From: Rhodeus uyekii
Lineage: Eukaryota > Chordata > Actinopteri > Cypriniformes > Acheilognathidae
Assembly: GCA_037043235.1 (NCBI GenBank)
Contig: JAWRVZ010000087.1
Coordinates: forward strand, 1,130,501 to 1,194,500
Direction of reading: 5' to 3'
Length of the DNA stretch: 64,000 bases
The notes below the pieces were generated by a model. That model was not told the origin of the DNA. It searched no databases and saw only the letters and a list, made by a program, of their open reading frames with translations. A program made the position numbers and the translations under genes. Of the stretch, positions 11,541 to 22,316 are shown in pieces. Position 1 is the first letter of the stretch. Every line of letters starts with the position of its first letter.

Positions 11541-13253
11541 ACAGATAACTCTAACCCGGAAAAATCATACATATTCTGCTGGTTATGTGAGGCAAACATC
11601 AAAATGTATTAGTTTACAAATCATACGCCATGGTAAAAGTGTTTTGTGTTCATGAAAACACATAAAAATAAGTCTTATCTGCTGCTGTAATCAAAAGGAA
11701 TAAAAATGGTTTGTGCTTAACCGCCGCTAGTGTTCATTTCATCTGAAAAGTGTAGTAAATTTTATGCATTGGCATGTTTTTGGAGTTGGCAACAATGTAG
11801 ATAGATGCACGTGTTTTTAGTGAGTCTATGTTGATTAACTCTCTCAACGGCAATGAATTTTAGGGGCATTTAGAGTGATCTTCGTCAGTTCTCACATTGC
11901 GAAATAGAAATTTAAAGAGTTATGGTCAAACAATCATTGGGATCTCTGGGAGAAAGAAGCAGAAAGGAAAGATGCTTGGCATGTCCCGCAGTCCACAATT
12001 TGGTTTTCTCTCCAGGGAAAGCTCAAGTACATGAGGAGGAAGCTGCCAAACGTGCAAACTCTTCATGAGCGTCTCACACTACACGGTCATAATGAAAACC
12101 ATCCGTATGACTTTCGCAGCCGCTGCAGAACTCAAGACCAGAATGACTTTACACAAAAGCTCTTTATCTTTCAAAGTTCAATGAGTTTCTGCACCGTGAA
12201 CTCAGACTACAGATATAATCAGTGCTGCACGTCCTTCCTTCACACTCTGTCACAACATCCACCGAGAAGACAGATGTTCGGTGAACCTCACATATTGGTG
12301 TAGAAGTTCCGCTGGAACGGCGATGATTGTGAAAAAGACTCTAGATTAGCCATGCTTCAGGATCAAATAACTTGAGTAACCCAGAATGTGATCAACATCC
12401 TGCATTGGTGTCCATGTCCACATTTCCTCAAACCTCTGGAAGTGAACTGAATAGAGTAACCTGAGGATTTTTAGGTGTAGCAAATTCACATATTAGGTTT
12501 CCAGGCACAGTTTCAGTCTGTACTAAAGTACAGTCCATGCCGAAATGACATAAAAATGGCAAACTGGTTGGTGAATACATTTTTTTCCTGAGCAGCTTTT
12601 TATTCCAGTAGACTTTATTCCAATAATGTTAATAGAAGATCATCCTGAGACACATTCATCATTCAGACACACTGACAGTGAAGGTTGGAAGGAAGAGGAT
12701 GAGGGCAGCAGCCACAGTCTTTCCAGAATGGGTGACTATGAGCAAGAGGCCGGTTTGCCAAGATGTAGACTGACTCAGCCCTTCTTTTTCCCACTTTCTT
12801 TCGCTTACACTCCTCTCGAGTGATCTATAAATCATGTCACGATTGTGCCGAATGTGGAGTGTTTTATTAGAGACTAACTAAATCCAGGGATGAAATCAGT
12901 AATCAGACTGCTTCACTATAATAAACAGATCATAATCAATGATACAAAGCAGCTCCATAGAAGACAATAGTAATATTATTCAGCTTGAGTCAGTTCAATG
13001 TGTTGAAGCTGAAAAACTTTTCAGTTATGAAAAAAAGTTAAAGGTTTTAACTGAAACGTGACTCGGGAGTTTTGTGACATTCGCCCATTTTGATTGTCGG
13101 AAGTTTAGTTCAGTCGTGACAACTCTTAAAATAATTTTAGCGTGTTATTCAATATTTCTCTGCTAATGTATTTGGTCCACTGTAACGCAATCATGGACTT
13201 GCTATTGCTAATAGATAAACAGGCACCTTGTTATGATATTCTGCTGCATAGAT
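11541..13253. other. Intergenic, nothing assigned
   Basis: No supported gene. Open frames such as 12031-12303 show no recognisable domain, and I found no splice context that would make them exons. Confidence 0.4.
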
Positions 13254-13374
13254 AACGTCTCGGGTTCCGTATGTAACCATAGTTCCCTGAGAGGGAACGA
13301 GACGCTGCGTCACAAAACGCTAGGGGAACGTCTTAGCGTTTTGTGACGCATCTCGAGTTCCCTAGAAAGGGAAC
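13254..13374. mobile_element. Minimal DIRS-end element (121 bp)
   Basis: Starts AACGTCTCGGGTTCCGTATG and ends GTTCCCTAGAAAGGGAAC. The first about 60 bp match the left terminus of the 16571-21143 element with few changes, and the last about 20 bp match its right terminus. The middle is a palindrome built from TGCGTCACAAAACGCTA and its complement. Both limits carry AAC, as in the large element. It looks like a deletion derivative consisting only of the two terminal repeats. Confidence 0.75.
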
Positions 13375-14499
13375 CATAATTCACTTTGCAGATTTAGCCA
13401 GGTGGAGCTGGGGGAGGTGGAGGTTTCAGAGGAACTCTGAACAGCAAATTTAAACATTGAGCAAGCAATCTCATTGGCTGAGGGATCAGAAGAGGCCAAT
13501 CAGTTTTTGACATACATTAAAGATGTAAAAGTAAAGGACTGATCAACCTAGATTATAAATTTTATCACAGAGCTGTTAATTTGTATGTTTATCGAGAAAT
13601 TTTAAACAAATACAATAAGCGTTATTAACGTTATTAACGTAGCGTTATTAAAAAAGTTGCCATTATGCAATCCTTTGATAATTTTTACACAAATTGCATG
13701 GCCCCAGAACATTTCGTTGTATGAATATCTGAACATGCAATATATCAAAAGAAAGAACATACTCTGTTTTTAAAAAAAACACACAGCAAACAAATAAACG
13801 GCAAAAGGTTTAATATCTTTAAAATGCCATTTCCTATATTCTTTGATGTTTTCTGCATGCTTCGTGAGATTCGCCCATTTTGATTGTCAAAATCAAGAAT
13901 GTGTGTCTCCAAACTGCACGCAGTTGACTTTGACCTAAAAGTGCACTTTGATTCTCCCCCACATGCCAAACATAAACTGCATTCTACAGGCTGCTGAGCC
14001 TTCCCATCTGTCTTTCATAGCAAATTGCACTGCAGCCTTCAATGCAAGAGACTGACGGGTGATAAACAAGGGAAAAGCAAAGAGAACGGGAGGCATGGCG
14101 GTACATGTCATACACAGTGCCAGAGATTGTTAGTGAGAAACTCCAGACGTCTGCATTTGATTGCAGTTTATATGAAATGAGGTTCAATTACACCTGAAAG
14201 AGACACAAATACACACATACTCAGAGGTCAGTGAACATATGCCTCCTAACTTTGACCCTTAACCAAACAAGCATCGTGAGGGACCACCACAGGCGTTGAT
14301 GTCTGCAGTCTACCTACACATCACACACACTGGAGCCGTGCTACACGTCGCAGTGACTTCTCGCAATGGCGAAGGGTGAGTAATTAGGATGATGAAATTC
14401 AAAACGGCTGCTGGGACTGGAGACATGCTTCATCTACAGTGGAGAATGTTCTGGCGAAGTGTGTAACAACGTTGCAGCAAAACACAATCTTAAGCCTCT
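13375..14499. other. Intergenic, nothing assigned
   Basis: A+T-rich DNA. The phrase TTCGCCCATTTTGATTGTC occurs twice (about 13080 and 13870), suggesting an undefined dispersed repeat. No gene recognised. Confidence 0.4.
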
Positions 14500-14790
14500 G
14501 TTAAAACAACAACTTATTTGTTCACGTTGTTCAAAACCTGTTTGACTTTTTATAGTTGTGGAACAAAAAAAGATGATATTTTGTGCTTCTTAAAAATGAT
14601 ATTATTCAATCATTTTTGTTATTTTGGACCCTATTGACTTTCATATTATGGATGAAAACATTCTTCTAAATATCTTATTTTGTGTTCAATAAATGTTTCC
14701 TTTTGGATGAATGAACTCTTTAACAGTTTTTCCTGATCTTCATTTACATTTTCATTTGGCAGACGTTTTTATACAAATGAGAACTTTACT
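14500..14790. repeat. Interspersed repeat plus SINE tail fragment
   Basis: About 14500-14730 matches the family at 11020-11540 (GTTCAAAACCTGTTTGAC, GACTTTCATATTATGG, CTAAATATCTTATTTTGTG). At about 14742-14780 the minus strand carries the SINE tail motif (TTTGTATAAAAACGTCTGCC then AAATGAAAATGTAAATG). Confidence 0.55.
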
Positions 14791-16570
14791 TAACAAATGA
14801 GCAGAAAATGCAATTTATCTTCCTTACCAACTGTATGCACACGATATCACCTTCCCACATGCTGAGTGCCAGAAAATGAAAATAAGATTTACATTTTCCT
14901 CCCCTTTTCTGATGAAATGATACTTATGCAATCTGTTCTGAATTTGGAAGCCATGCTCCATCATGCAATGTGATCAGCGCTTGGAGAGGAACATTGTTTG
15001 TTCAAACTATGTATGAATTGGTCTTTCCAGCAGGACAGATTCATCAGGAAACATCTATTTATTTTCTCTAAAAAGGAGTGTTTTCACCTGTTAATAAGCT
15101 TGCTGAACAGATTTTCATAAGTCTTCTGCTGAGGAATGCATTATTATTTTCTTAATGTTTCACTCTTCACATAAACACCTTCATTGGGAAACGTTGTTGA
15201 AAGTAAATTATCTAATCTCCAAAATCACTTGTTGGCCAGTATAACACACACACACACACACACACACAAACCTATACAATGAAAAGCAGAGCACAGCAGG
15301 CTAAATATTTAATCAAACCAGGATGCTAATATGGTCGTATCAACAATGAAGGTTTATTTTTATCTTGAAAAACAAACTTGCGTGAATGTGCAGAGAAAGC
15401 TGGAAAGATTTAGCTCTTCAAGATAGCAAAGTTCTGTCCATTAATGATAAACGGTTGGGATATGAGGAGTTTAATCCAGGCTAGATATAAATCATAATGC
15501 TAAAAAAAAAGTTTATCCCACAGTTCTACTATGACTATCTGATATCTGTCAGAATTTGGTCATATTTTGATTGCATTATAACCATATTAAGATTAAGATT
15601 CTTGCATAAATCTGAAATTTGGGTCATGTAAACACCTTATTCAGAAATTGCGTAATTGAATATTTACATTGGATGAACATCAAAAAGTTACATATAAGAA
15701 GCTACAGGAAAATAATGTGTGTATCCTACCCCTGTGAAAAAGAAGTGTGTTTAATTACATGGAATGTGCACTTGTAGTGTAATCAAAATCTCAAAAGTAT
15801 TTATATATTTTTTTTAAATTGTGAATTAGTGAAATATTCCTGTTCACAGGGATATTCCATTAGCTGTATTCCTTTAGTGTCAATTTTAAGATGTGAACAG
15901 GGGGCATAAAAAGCCATTTGTCACGTGATCCTGGAAAAACATATCAATGTGTTGTTGTTTCAGGCAAACAAGCAGATGTTGATTGCGGTTGACATCTTTA
16001 GTATTTGGTGAATGTGTCTGAATGAGCTTGGCTTTAGAGTAAAGACGGTCTTCATGTCCTTGAGGGAAAAGGACAACTCGTCCCTCGCCCCCTCGCGCTT
16101 GAAAATGAAAGAATACCAGGATTTATGAAGTCATAACACAACACCCTCAAATCTTTAAAGACAGGCTTGTAAGATTAACACTTCATTAGTCGAGAAACCG
16201 AGAGCGGGACAGAAGGAAAACTCATTTGTCATCAAGCTGACATGCAGCACCAGTTTACCATTCAACAGACTGATAGAGCTCTACTGAACACCTCACATGT
16301 CTGTCTTTGTAAAGTATCCTTGAAGATAGTCTAAACACACCAGCTGATTGAACTCTACATGTCTCCACAAAGATAGTAAAAGCTGAAAACTTAGTGTGGC
16401 ACCCAACTGATGGTCAACACGGGTCAAAAATCTCGTTTTATCACATCAGTCTAGACAGGGGGACATTGTCTTGCTTTGTTCTACATAAAATAACTTTTAA
16501 AGGAAAATTATTTAAAATGTATGAATTCATTATTTAATTAATATTTCAGAAAAGGCATATTCCATACAGA
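14791..16570. other. Intergenic with a (CA)n microsatellite
   Basis: No gene recognised. A 25-bp CA run lies at 15244-15268. The region ends exactly at the left terminus of the DIRS-like element. Confidence 0.5.
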
Positions 16571-16753
16571 AACGTCTCAGGTTACGTATGTAACCATAGT
16601 TCCCTGAGAGGGAACGAGACGCTGCGTCATCGCTATGGGAACGCCCCCGCGTCATCAACTCTTGAAGCACAATAGAAAACACCTGTGAGAATGACGCGGA
16701 TGACGTCATGAGCCAGGAAACAAAAGGCAAGCCGAAACCGGCACCGACAGCTT
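16571..16753. repeat. DIRS inverted terminal repeat, low-coordinate end
   Basis: Outer part 16571-16631 starts AACGTCTCAGG and holds two small palindromes, GGTTACGTATGTAACC and GTTCCCTGAGAGGGAAC. Inner part 16621-16753 is a perfect 133-bp inverted match to 20989-21121. Confidence 0.9.
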
Positions 16754-16802
16754 GCGAACGTCTGAAACAAGCGCGGCATGCGGGAGAGCTAGGGCTAAAG
16801 CT

Positions 16803-16909
16803 GATGACGCAGCGTCTCGTTCCCTCTCAGGGAACTATGGTTACATACGTAACCTGAGACGTTCCCTTTCAAGGGAACTCGAGCTGCGTCATCGCTATGG
16901 GAACGCTAT
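16803..16909. repeat. DIRS internal complementary region (ICR)
   Basis: 16803-16863 is the perfect 61-bp reverse complement of 16571-16631. Directly following, and sharing GTT at 16861-16863, is 16861-16909, a reverse complement of the high-coordinate end (about 21100-21143). Together they are the complement of a right-end/left-end junction, the template proposed in DIRS-1 models to hold the ends together for circularisation. Confidence 0.88.
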
Positions 16910-17423
16910 ACCAACGCCACCCTAGCGGAAAGCATGCCCCAAGTGCTCTAGTGGAGATGTTCTGGTACCCTCAGGAAGACCAGTCTCCCACGGCCAGATA
17001 GCCTCAGCTAGAACCTGCCTACTGAGTGATCTGCATGGCTCGTCGGGCCTCAGCCCGGGAGAGCCATACCCAATGCTCGCACTGGGCTGCAGACCTCCTG
17101 ACCCATGACGAGAGGGAAAAACCCCCGCAGAAGGAGGAACCGCAAAGCGGCCCTTGCGCTCTCCTAGCCTCAGCCAGGGAGAGTAACCTTAAAACCTGCG
17201 GGAGACCCCCTCAGTGAGGAGACCGGACTCACGACCTCAGTTGTGAACCGGAACTCCGTGGCTGCGGTAGCGGCTCTCGGCCCAGTAGCGAACCTGGGGA
17301 GTGTCAACCACAAAATGACCCCAAGACGCCCAAGGTGGCGGCCCTCAGAGAGGGCCACCGACAAAATGCGCATCGCAGCGCCAGCCGAGGAGCAGCCACC
17401 CAACCACAAGACCGCCTAAAACC

Positions 17424-18480
17424 CGAAGGTAACAAGGCGTAGGCGAGGTGAACCCGGAATACATATGGGGACTTAAGCACCGTTGTGCTGCCCGGCCAGA
17501 TCCGCAAGTAGTGAGAGTTAAACCTGACTTGAGGCACTCCTCGAAATGGTCTGGTTTGTGGCACTTGCCCAGGGGTCACCTTATCGCCAAGGAGGTCCAT
17601 CATATACCGGGCTACAACAACCATCAGGCCTAGGCCAGAGCACGGCTGGAGCTACTACTACGCATCGGGAAGTGGCTCCTAGTAGCAGCCCGACCACAAC
17701 CCAGTGACGCGTAGAACCTTCCTCAGAAGGTAGGTACGCCCAGCAACAGGGAACACGAGTCACAACTCGCTGGTTATCAGGACCATATGCCGGGAGGAGA
17801 GCTTGGAGAAAGGCGGCTGACCGCCCAAGCTCAACTGCTGATGCCACGGGGCCAAAGCTTCGGTCGTGGTAGGACAGCGTACTCCCAGGAACTTACTACG
17901 CGGCACAATCGTGGCTCCCCCCCTCAGGGAAGCTGGGAGCTCACACCATGCGTAGGAGTTAACCATAAACCTGTGAAACCGCCAAGATCCGAAGGCACGA
18001 GGCGTAGGCAAGGTGAACCGAAACCCAACGGGGACATAAGCACTACAGTGCTGCCCGGTACCAGATCCGTACGTTCTAGAGTCGCAACCCTGTTTCAAAG
18101 GGACTCCTGAAACGGTCTGGTTTAAGGCACCTGCCTAAGGGGTCCATCACGCATCGAGCTACAACAACCGCGAAGCCTAGGCCAGAGCACGGCTGGAGCT
18201 ACTACTACGCACCGGGAAGTGGCTCCCGAGGAGACAGACCACAACCCAGTGACGCGTAGAACCTTCCTCAGAAGGCGAGTATACCCAGCAATGGGGAAAA
18301 AAGGCGCGACCCGACCCTGGAGACGCCTAGGGAGATGGTTCCCCGGAGGGATCCAAAGCACCCTAGAAATGCGTCAAAACATGCTGGCCACCAGGACCGC
18401 ATACAGGGAGCAGAGCTTGAAGAAGGGCGACTGACCGCCCAAGCTCGGTTGCTGATGCCACGGGGCCAAAGGCTTCAGCC
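17424..18480. repeat. Internal duplication in the DIRS-like element
   Basis: A block of about 550-600 bp occurs twice. Examples are GGCGTAGGCGAGGTGAAC at about 17440 against about 18000, CCAGAGCACGGCTGGAGCTA at about 17635 against 18182, CCTTCCTCAGAAGG at about 17720 against 18262, and GATGCCACGGGGCC at about 17840 against 18453. A third, shorter copy of the last part starts at about 18648. Copies differ by substitutions and indels, so the duplication is old relative to the intact terminal repeats. A T-run lies at 18495-18515. Confidence 0.75.
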
Positions 18481-18766
18481 GTGGCAGGACAGCTTCTTTT
18501 TTTTTTTTTTTTTTTACACGGAAGAAACGGTGTGTCCCCCCCGCAGGGGAACTGGAGAACACACAGCGTGCATATGCCCTACACCGAAAAAGGAGGTAGC
18601 CATAGGGGAAAATCAAAGCGCCCGCAGGCGACTGAATGAGACTGCTAAACGCCCGGGCTCACACTGTTAATGCCACGGGGCCGAAGGCTTCGGCCATGGT
18701 AAACAGCAAACTCCCAACCTCACTATGCGGCACTAAACGGTGGTTCCCCCTCAGGGGAGCTGGCAG

Positions 18767-18952
18767 TCATACCGTCTTTATTCCTCTTTCGTGAGCCTGA
18801 ACAGTCTCCTCGATGACTGTCAGACAGGATTGGCAACCTACACAGACAATGCCCTTGAGCGCAGACCACGTAAGATTAGCCCTGCCCCGCACCTTCCAGT
18901 GAGCGAGAACAACACCTCGATGCCGAACTGCTAACTGCCATGACTGAGCCAC
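18767..18952 (-). pseudogene. DIRS Gag-like fragment, repeat 1
   Basis: Minus-strand frame with RHRGVVLAHWKVRG, then ALKGIVCVGCQSCLTVIEE. It parallels the fragment at 19777-20037 and, more loosely, the better Gag-like match at 20581-20904 (CRGVEHALAALKGVACADC). It lies in a direct repeat, about 18792-19035 against 19806-20038. Not expected to make a functional protein. Confidence 0.5.
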
Positions 18953-19776
18953 CGTAGATGAGGCTCAGAACATGGATATCTGCAGGCACAGTGCCCAAGC
19001 ATTAGCGAAGGTGCAGTTGGTAAGTTTGCCATCCGTGCCGGTCTCCGGCCACAAAAATCTCTCATCGAAAGAGAGGGAATGGCCGCAAATGAGGGAGTAT
19101 ATAAAAAGTGCCCAGGAAGCTCATTATTCGTTTGATTATGATTTTTTTCCCCTCTTTTTTTTTTTTTTCCCAAGATTGCGGTGGCTCTCCCCTCAAGGGA
19201 GCCAAAACTCTATAGACCTTTCACTGAAAGGGCGGTATGGCAACCATCGCCCGGGACCTCCCGGGTGACAACGATTGCAACAGAACCTGCTCCACCTGTG
19301 ACACCACGGGCCAAAGAAGGCTACAGCCATGGCGAAGGAGCATATTTTCACCCAGTTTATACGCAAAACGTCACATACTTTTGCTGTCAGTTCCTTTCTA
19401 GGAAACAGATGGTGTTGAGGCGCACGGAATTGGTATCATTGCCAGCACTAATCAATCTCTAAAAGACGCCTAGGGAGGTGGCCCCCCCCGGAGGGCCTAC
19501 ACACCCAAATGAAAGCGTCACCACGACACTGTCTGTTCCTCAGAACCGATAAGGCATTTACTTCCTTTCCCCTTGGAAGGCAGTGCGGAAAACTGAACCA
19601 ACCGTGCTGACCACACACACCTCTCTACCATACTGCGTGGGCAGGCTGAGAGAAGTCTGGCACTTTTGAGAATACAATGCCCAACTCCTCAGAGCTGGGT
19701 CGTAGTTATTCAAGTCGGAAGAACCGCACAGGGCGTGCTTCCGGAACTTGAGAAGTCTCCGCGATAGCGATCGCCA

Positions 19777-20037
19777 CTAAGCCTCAGCTGCAGCAGGACC
19801 TAAACCGCGAGTCTGAACAATCTCCTCGAAGACTGTCAGACAGGAATGGCAACCTACACAGTCGACGCCCTCGAGCGCAGACCATGTAAGATTAGCCCTC
19901 CCCCGCACCTTCCAGTAAGCGAGAACGACACCTCGATGCCGAACTGCCATGACTGAGCCATGATGAGGTTCAGAATATGGATATCTTGGAGGCGCAGTGC
20001 CCAAGATTAGTGAAGGTGCAGTTAGTAAGTTTGCCAT
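19777..20037 (-). pseudogene. DIRS Gag-like fragment, repeat 2
   Basis: Contains RHRGVVLAYWKVRG, SALEGVDCVGCHSCLTVFEE and then RGLGPAAAEA. The GPAAAEA phrase and the spacing Cys-x2-Cys-x-(S/R)-x3 are shared with 20581-20904 and resemble the N-terminal zinc-binding part of teleost DIRS Gag proteins as I remember them. A related T-run and poly-lysine-coding patch separates it from repeat 1. Confidence 0.5.
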
Positions 20038-20192
20038 ATCTGCGCACTTTTCTCATCCAAACGTGACATCCCTTTTCTTTTAAACTAGACTCGGGGCACG
20101 CGAACAGCAAAACCATACACATCTTCGTTTTGCTCTCTCAGTCAGACGCTAACACAAAATACAGATCCTCAAAGCTGGAAAAGTGCAACAGA

Positions 20193-20262
20193 GTGGGTTT
20201 CGAACCCGGATCTCCCGCGTGAAAGGTATACGCAGTGTCCGCTATACTACAGCACACAGAAA
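20193..20262 (-). pseudogene. tRNA-like sequence with A and B boxes, Glu(TTC)-like
   Basis: On the minus strand an A box TAGTATAGCGG (20239-20249) and a B box GGTTCGAAACC (20196-20206) flank an anticodon arm with loop CTTTCAC, i.e. anticodon TTC. The acceptor stem (TGTGCTG against TCTGTTG) and the outer T-stem do not pair well, so a working tRNA is unlikely. It lies inside the DIRS-like element. It may be a captured tRNA or SINE head and could still bind TFIIIC. Confidence 0.6.
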
Positions 20263-20580
20263 ATTATTTTAATCTAAGTCGGAATAATCCGACAAGACAT
20301 GCTTCCTCATGAACCCAGTATCAATGATCGTCACTGAGCCTCAGCAGCAGCGAGATCGGAACTGTGCTCACAATACCCGCCGCCAGCGCCCCCGAGCGCT
20401 GACTGCGAGATGTAGTGCAGCCAGTGAATTAAACACTGACTAAGCACGATACGATGAAAGACTGTGTGCCTCCTGCTTGCGTGGGTACACGGGCATGGAG
20501 ACACACAGCGCTTTCCTTCTTTTTTTCTAATACCGACAATACCCAGCTCCTCGAAACTGGACTGCCGCAGTAGAGAGTTT

Positions 20581-20904
20581 TCATCCCCCGAGTCTACGGG
20601 GCTCATCCTCGGACGAGCTCCGGCAGCACGGGGGAAGGGGGGTATATCCGTAGAACATATGTGATCCCCGTGACCGGGACCGCCGCAACGCCTCAGCGGC
20701 AGCGGGACCCATGCCACGAGGACCACGCGCTCTAGCAGCCTCCCCGAAGGTTGCTAGGCGAGAGCAGAGAGTCAGCGGTGAAAACCGCTCACAATCCGCA
20801 CAAGCAACGCCCTTGAGCGCTGCCAGTGCATGCTCTACCCCCCTGCATGACACTCGTAAAGTGTGCATATCCCCGCCAGAAATAAAATGAGAGCAGGGAA
20901 ACAC
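20581..20904 (-). pseudogene. DIRS Gag-like fragment, best preserved
   Basis: 107 codons on the minus strand including MHTLRVSCRGVEHALAAL (residues 13-30), GVACADCERF, then RGPRGMGPAAAEALRRSR. This follows the plan of teleost DIRS Gag N-termini (His-x-Leu-x-Val-x-Cys-x-Gly-x2-His-Ala, Cys-x2-Cys-x-Arg/Lys-Phe, Gly-Pro-Ala-Ala-Ala-Glu-Ala). It sits just inside the 5' terminal repeat, where Gag belongs. The frame ends after 107 codons and no long continuation is visible. Similarity is from memory of the family, not a search. Confidence 0.6.
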
Positions 20905-20988
20905 GCAGCGTAAAATCTTTCTGCCATACTGAAAAACTCTCGCCGAGACATCCTACACAGAGCTTCCTAGTGCTTGTTGAAGACGAAA

Positions 20989-21143
20989 AAGCTGTCGGTG
21001 CCGGTTTCGGCTTGCCTTTTGTTTCCTGGCTCATGACGTCATCCGCGTCATTCTCACAGGTGTTTTCTATTGTGCTTCAAGAGTTGATGACGCGGGGGCG
21101 TTCCCATAGCGATGACGCAGCTCGAGTTCCCTTGAAAGGGAAC
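20989..21143. repeat. DIRS inverted terminal repeat, high-coordinate end
   Basis: 20989-21121 pairs perfectly with 16621-16753. Beyond it the end differs from the other terminus and closes with the small palindrome GTTCCCTTGAAAGGGAAC. Such unequal outer ends are normal for DIRS elements, and the ICR records both. Confidence 0.9.
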
Positions 21144-21935
21144 TATTAATGGTTCAGTCTAAAAATCAGCTTTTCTAGTTTCAACATACTTCCCCACACA
21201 CACACATGATTCCATATGAATATAAATACAGATAATTGTGTTATTCCAAAATATGAATAACCAAATATGAATTTGATATGTGCTTCTGTAATTTGTATTT
21301 TTTTTATGTTTCTATTTAGATTTTTTAGTTTTAGTCATTTTAGTACTTAAAGACGGTACTTTAGTAACTTTTCTGATTTATACCAGAAATTTTTTTTTTG
21401 TTATGCTGGTTAAAAGCCAAAAGTTAAGTGGTCTAAATGTATTTATATGAACATATTGTCTGTGAAAGGCGTAGGACCATAAAATGTTCATCCAATCATT
21501 GGATTCGGTCCGAATCAGATGAATCTTCAGTGCTTTTCATGCTATACAGAAATAGACAGACGTCAGTCAGCGAGCACCACAAACGAAATAGCAGCCGCCT
21601 TTACAAAAATGAGCTTCACACCATAATTATTGTAATTTGGATGATAGAAACCTGTGACGTTGAAATCTACGACGTTGACGTTGAAAGAAATGAATCTACA
21701 GCAGTCAAGTGGTACAGGTCAGCACTCTTTAAGTTACGTTAAATATTATTGTAATTCTACGTGCTTTGAGACATGAGGTAGTTTAACACTGTCTCTCGTG
21801 GCGTTTTTCTCTCTCTCCTTGCTGTATGAGTTCATGTGTTTTGAAGGAGGCCTGGCTTTGGAGATGCTCTGTAGGGAGGGAGGGTGGGACCTTATGCTTT
21901 CAAAGCTAGCTCGCTATTAGAGATGAACCCATCTC
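21144..21935. other. Intergenic, nothing assigned
   Basis: A+T-rich flank of the DIRS-like element. A 101-codon open frame at 21437-21742 has no recognisable domain. Confidence 0.4.
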
Positions 21936-21939
21936 TAAC

Positions 21940-22316
21940 CGGACAAAAATGGACTTCATATTGGACTTGAATTGTTGTATAATAATCATGTACTGTTTGG
22001 CTGTTGGCCTGAGGAGAACTGGTCCCCCGACTGAGCCTGGTTTCTCCCAAGGTTTTTTCTCCATTCTGTTCTTCATTCGTTACGTCACCTGCCGGAGTTT
22101 TGGTTCCTTGCCACTGTCGCCTATGGCTTGCTCAGTTGGGGAAACTTAACACTTAAAATTCATCAATTGTATTGATTCACCTGCTCTTTTGGGGCTTCTG
22201 TTCAGCCAAACAAACTTTGTTTATATTGTTTTCCTGTGGCCAATGTAAAGCTACTTTGAAACAATCTACATTGTAAAAAGCGCTATATAAATAAAGGTGA
22301 CTTGACTTGACTTAGC
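21940..22316 (+). mobile_element. Non-LTR retrotransposon/SINE 3' end
   Basis: Contains the widespread teleost sequence with GAGCCTGGTTTCTCCCAAGG, GGAGTTTTGGTTCCTTGCC and the terminal AAAGCGCTATATAAATAAAG followed by GTGACTTGACTTGACTT, a short 3' microsatellite tail. A 5'-truncated retroposed copy fits this layout. The parent LINE family is not assigned. Confidence 0.6.

Larger units (their letters stand above)
16571..21143 (-). mobile_element. DIRS-type retrotransposon, non-autonomous (4.57 kb)
   Basis: The ends carry inverted repeats, and a segment near the left limit is complementary to both ends joined. This is the inverted terminal repeat plus internal complementary region (ICR) plan of DIRS-1-like elements, which replicate through a circular DNA and integrate by a tyrosine recombinase. 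In known DIRS elements the ICR is next to the 3' repeat, so this copy reads on the minus strand (5' end at 21143). Both limits carry AAC (GTT on the minus strand), and no longer target duplication is seen. The interior is unusually G+C- and CpG-rich for its surroundings. It contains repeated Gag-like pieces but no reverse transcriptase, RNase H, methyltransferase or recombinase that I can see. It is probably a non-autonomous derivative mobilised in trans. Alternative: a foldback DNA transposon, but that does not predict the ICR. Confidence 0.8.

Noticed and set aside
16571..16863. Reading the 61-bp inverted repeats (16571-16631 and 16803-16863) as an independent 293-bp MITE
   Set aside because: The next bases continue straight into the complement of the far end at 21143, which the DIRS ICR model explains and a separate MITE does not.
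17026..19462. Many plus-strand open frames in the GC-rich block
   Set aside because: They lie antisense to the DIRS orientation; high G+C lowers stop frequency, and no domain is recognisable.
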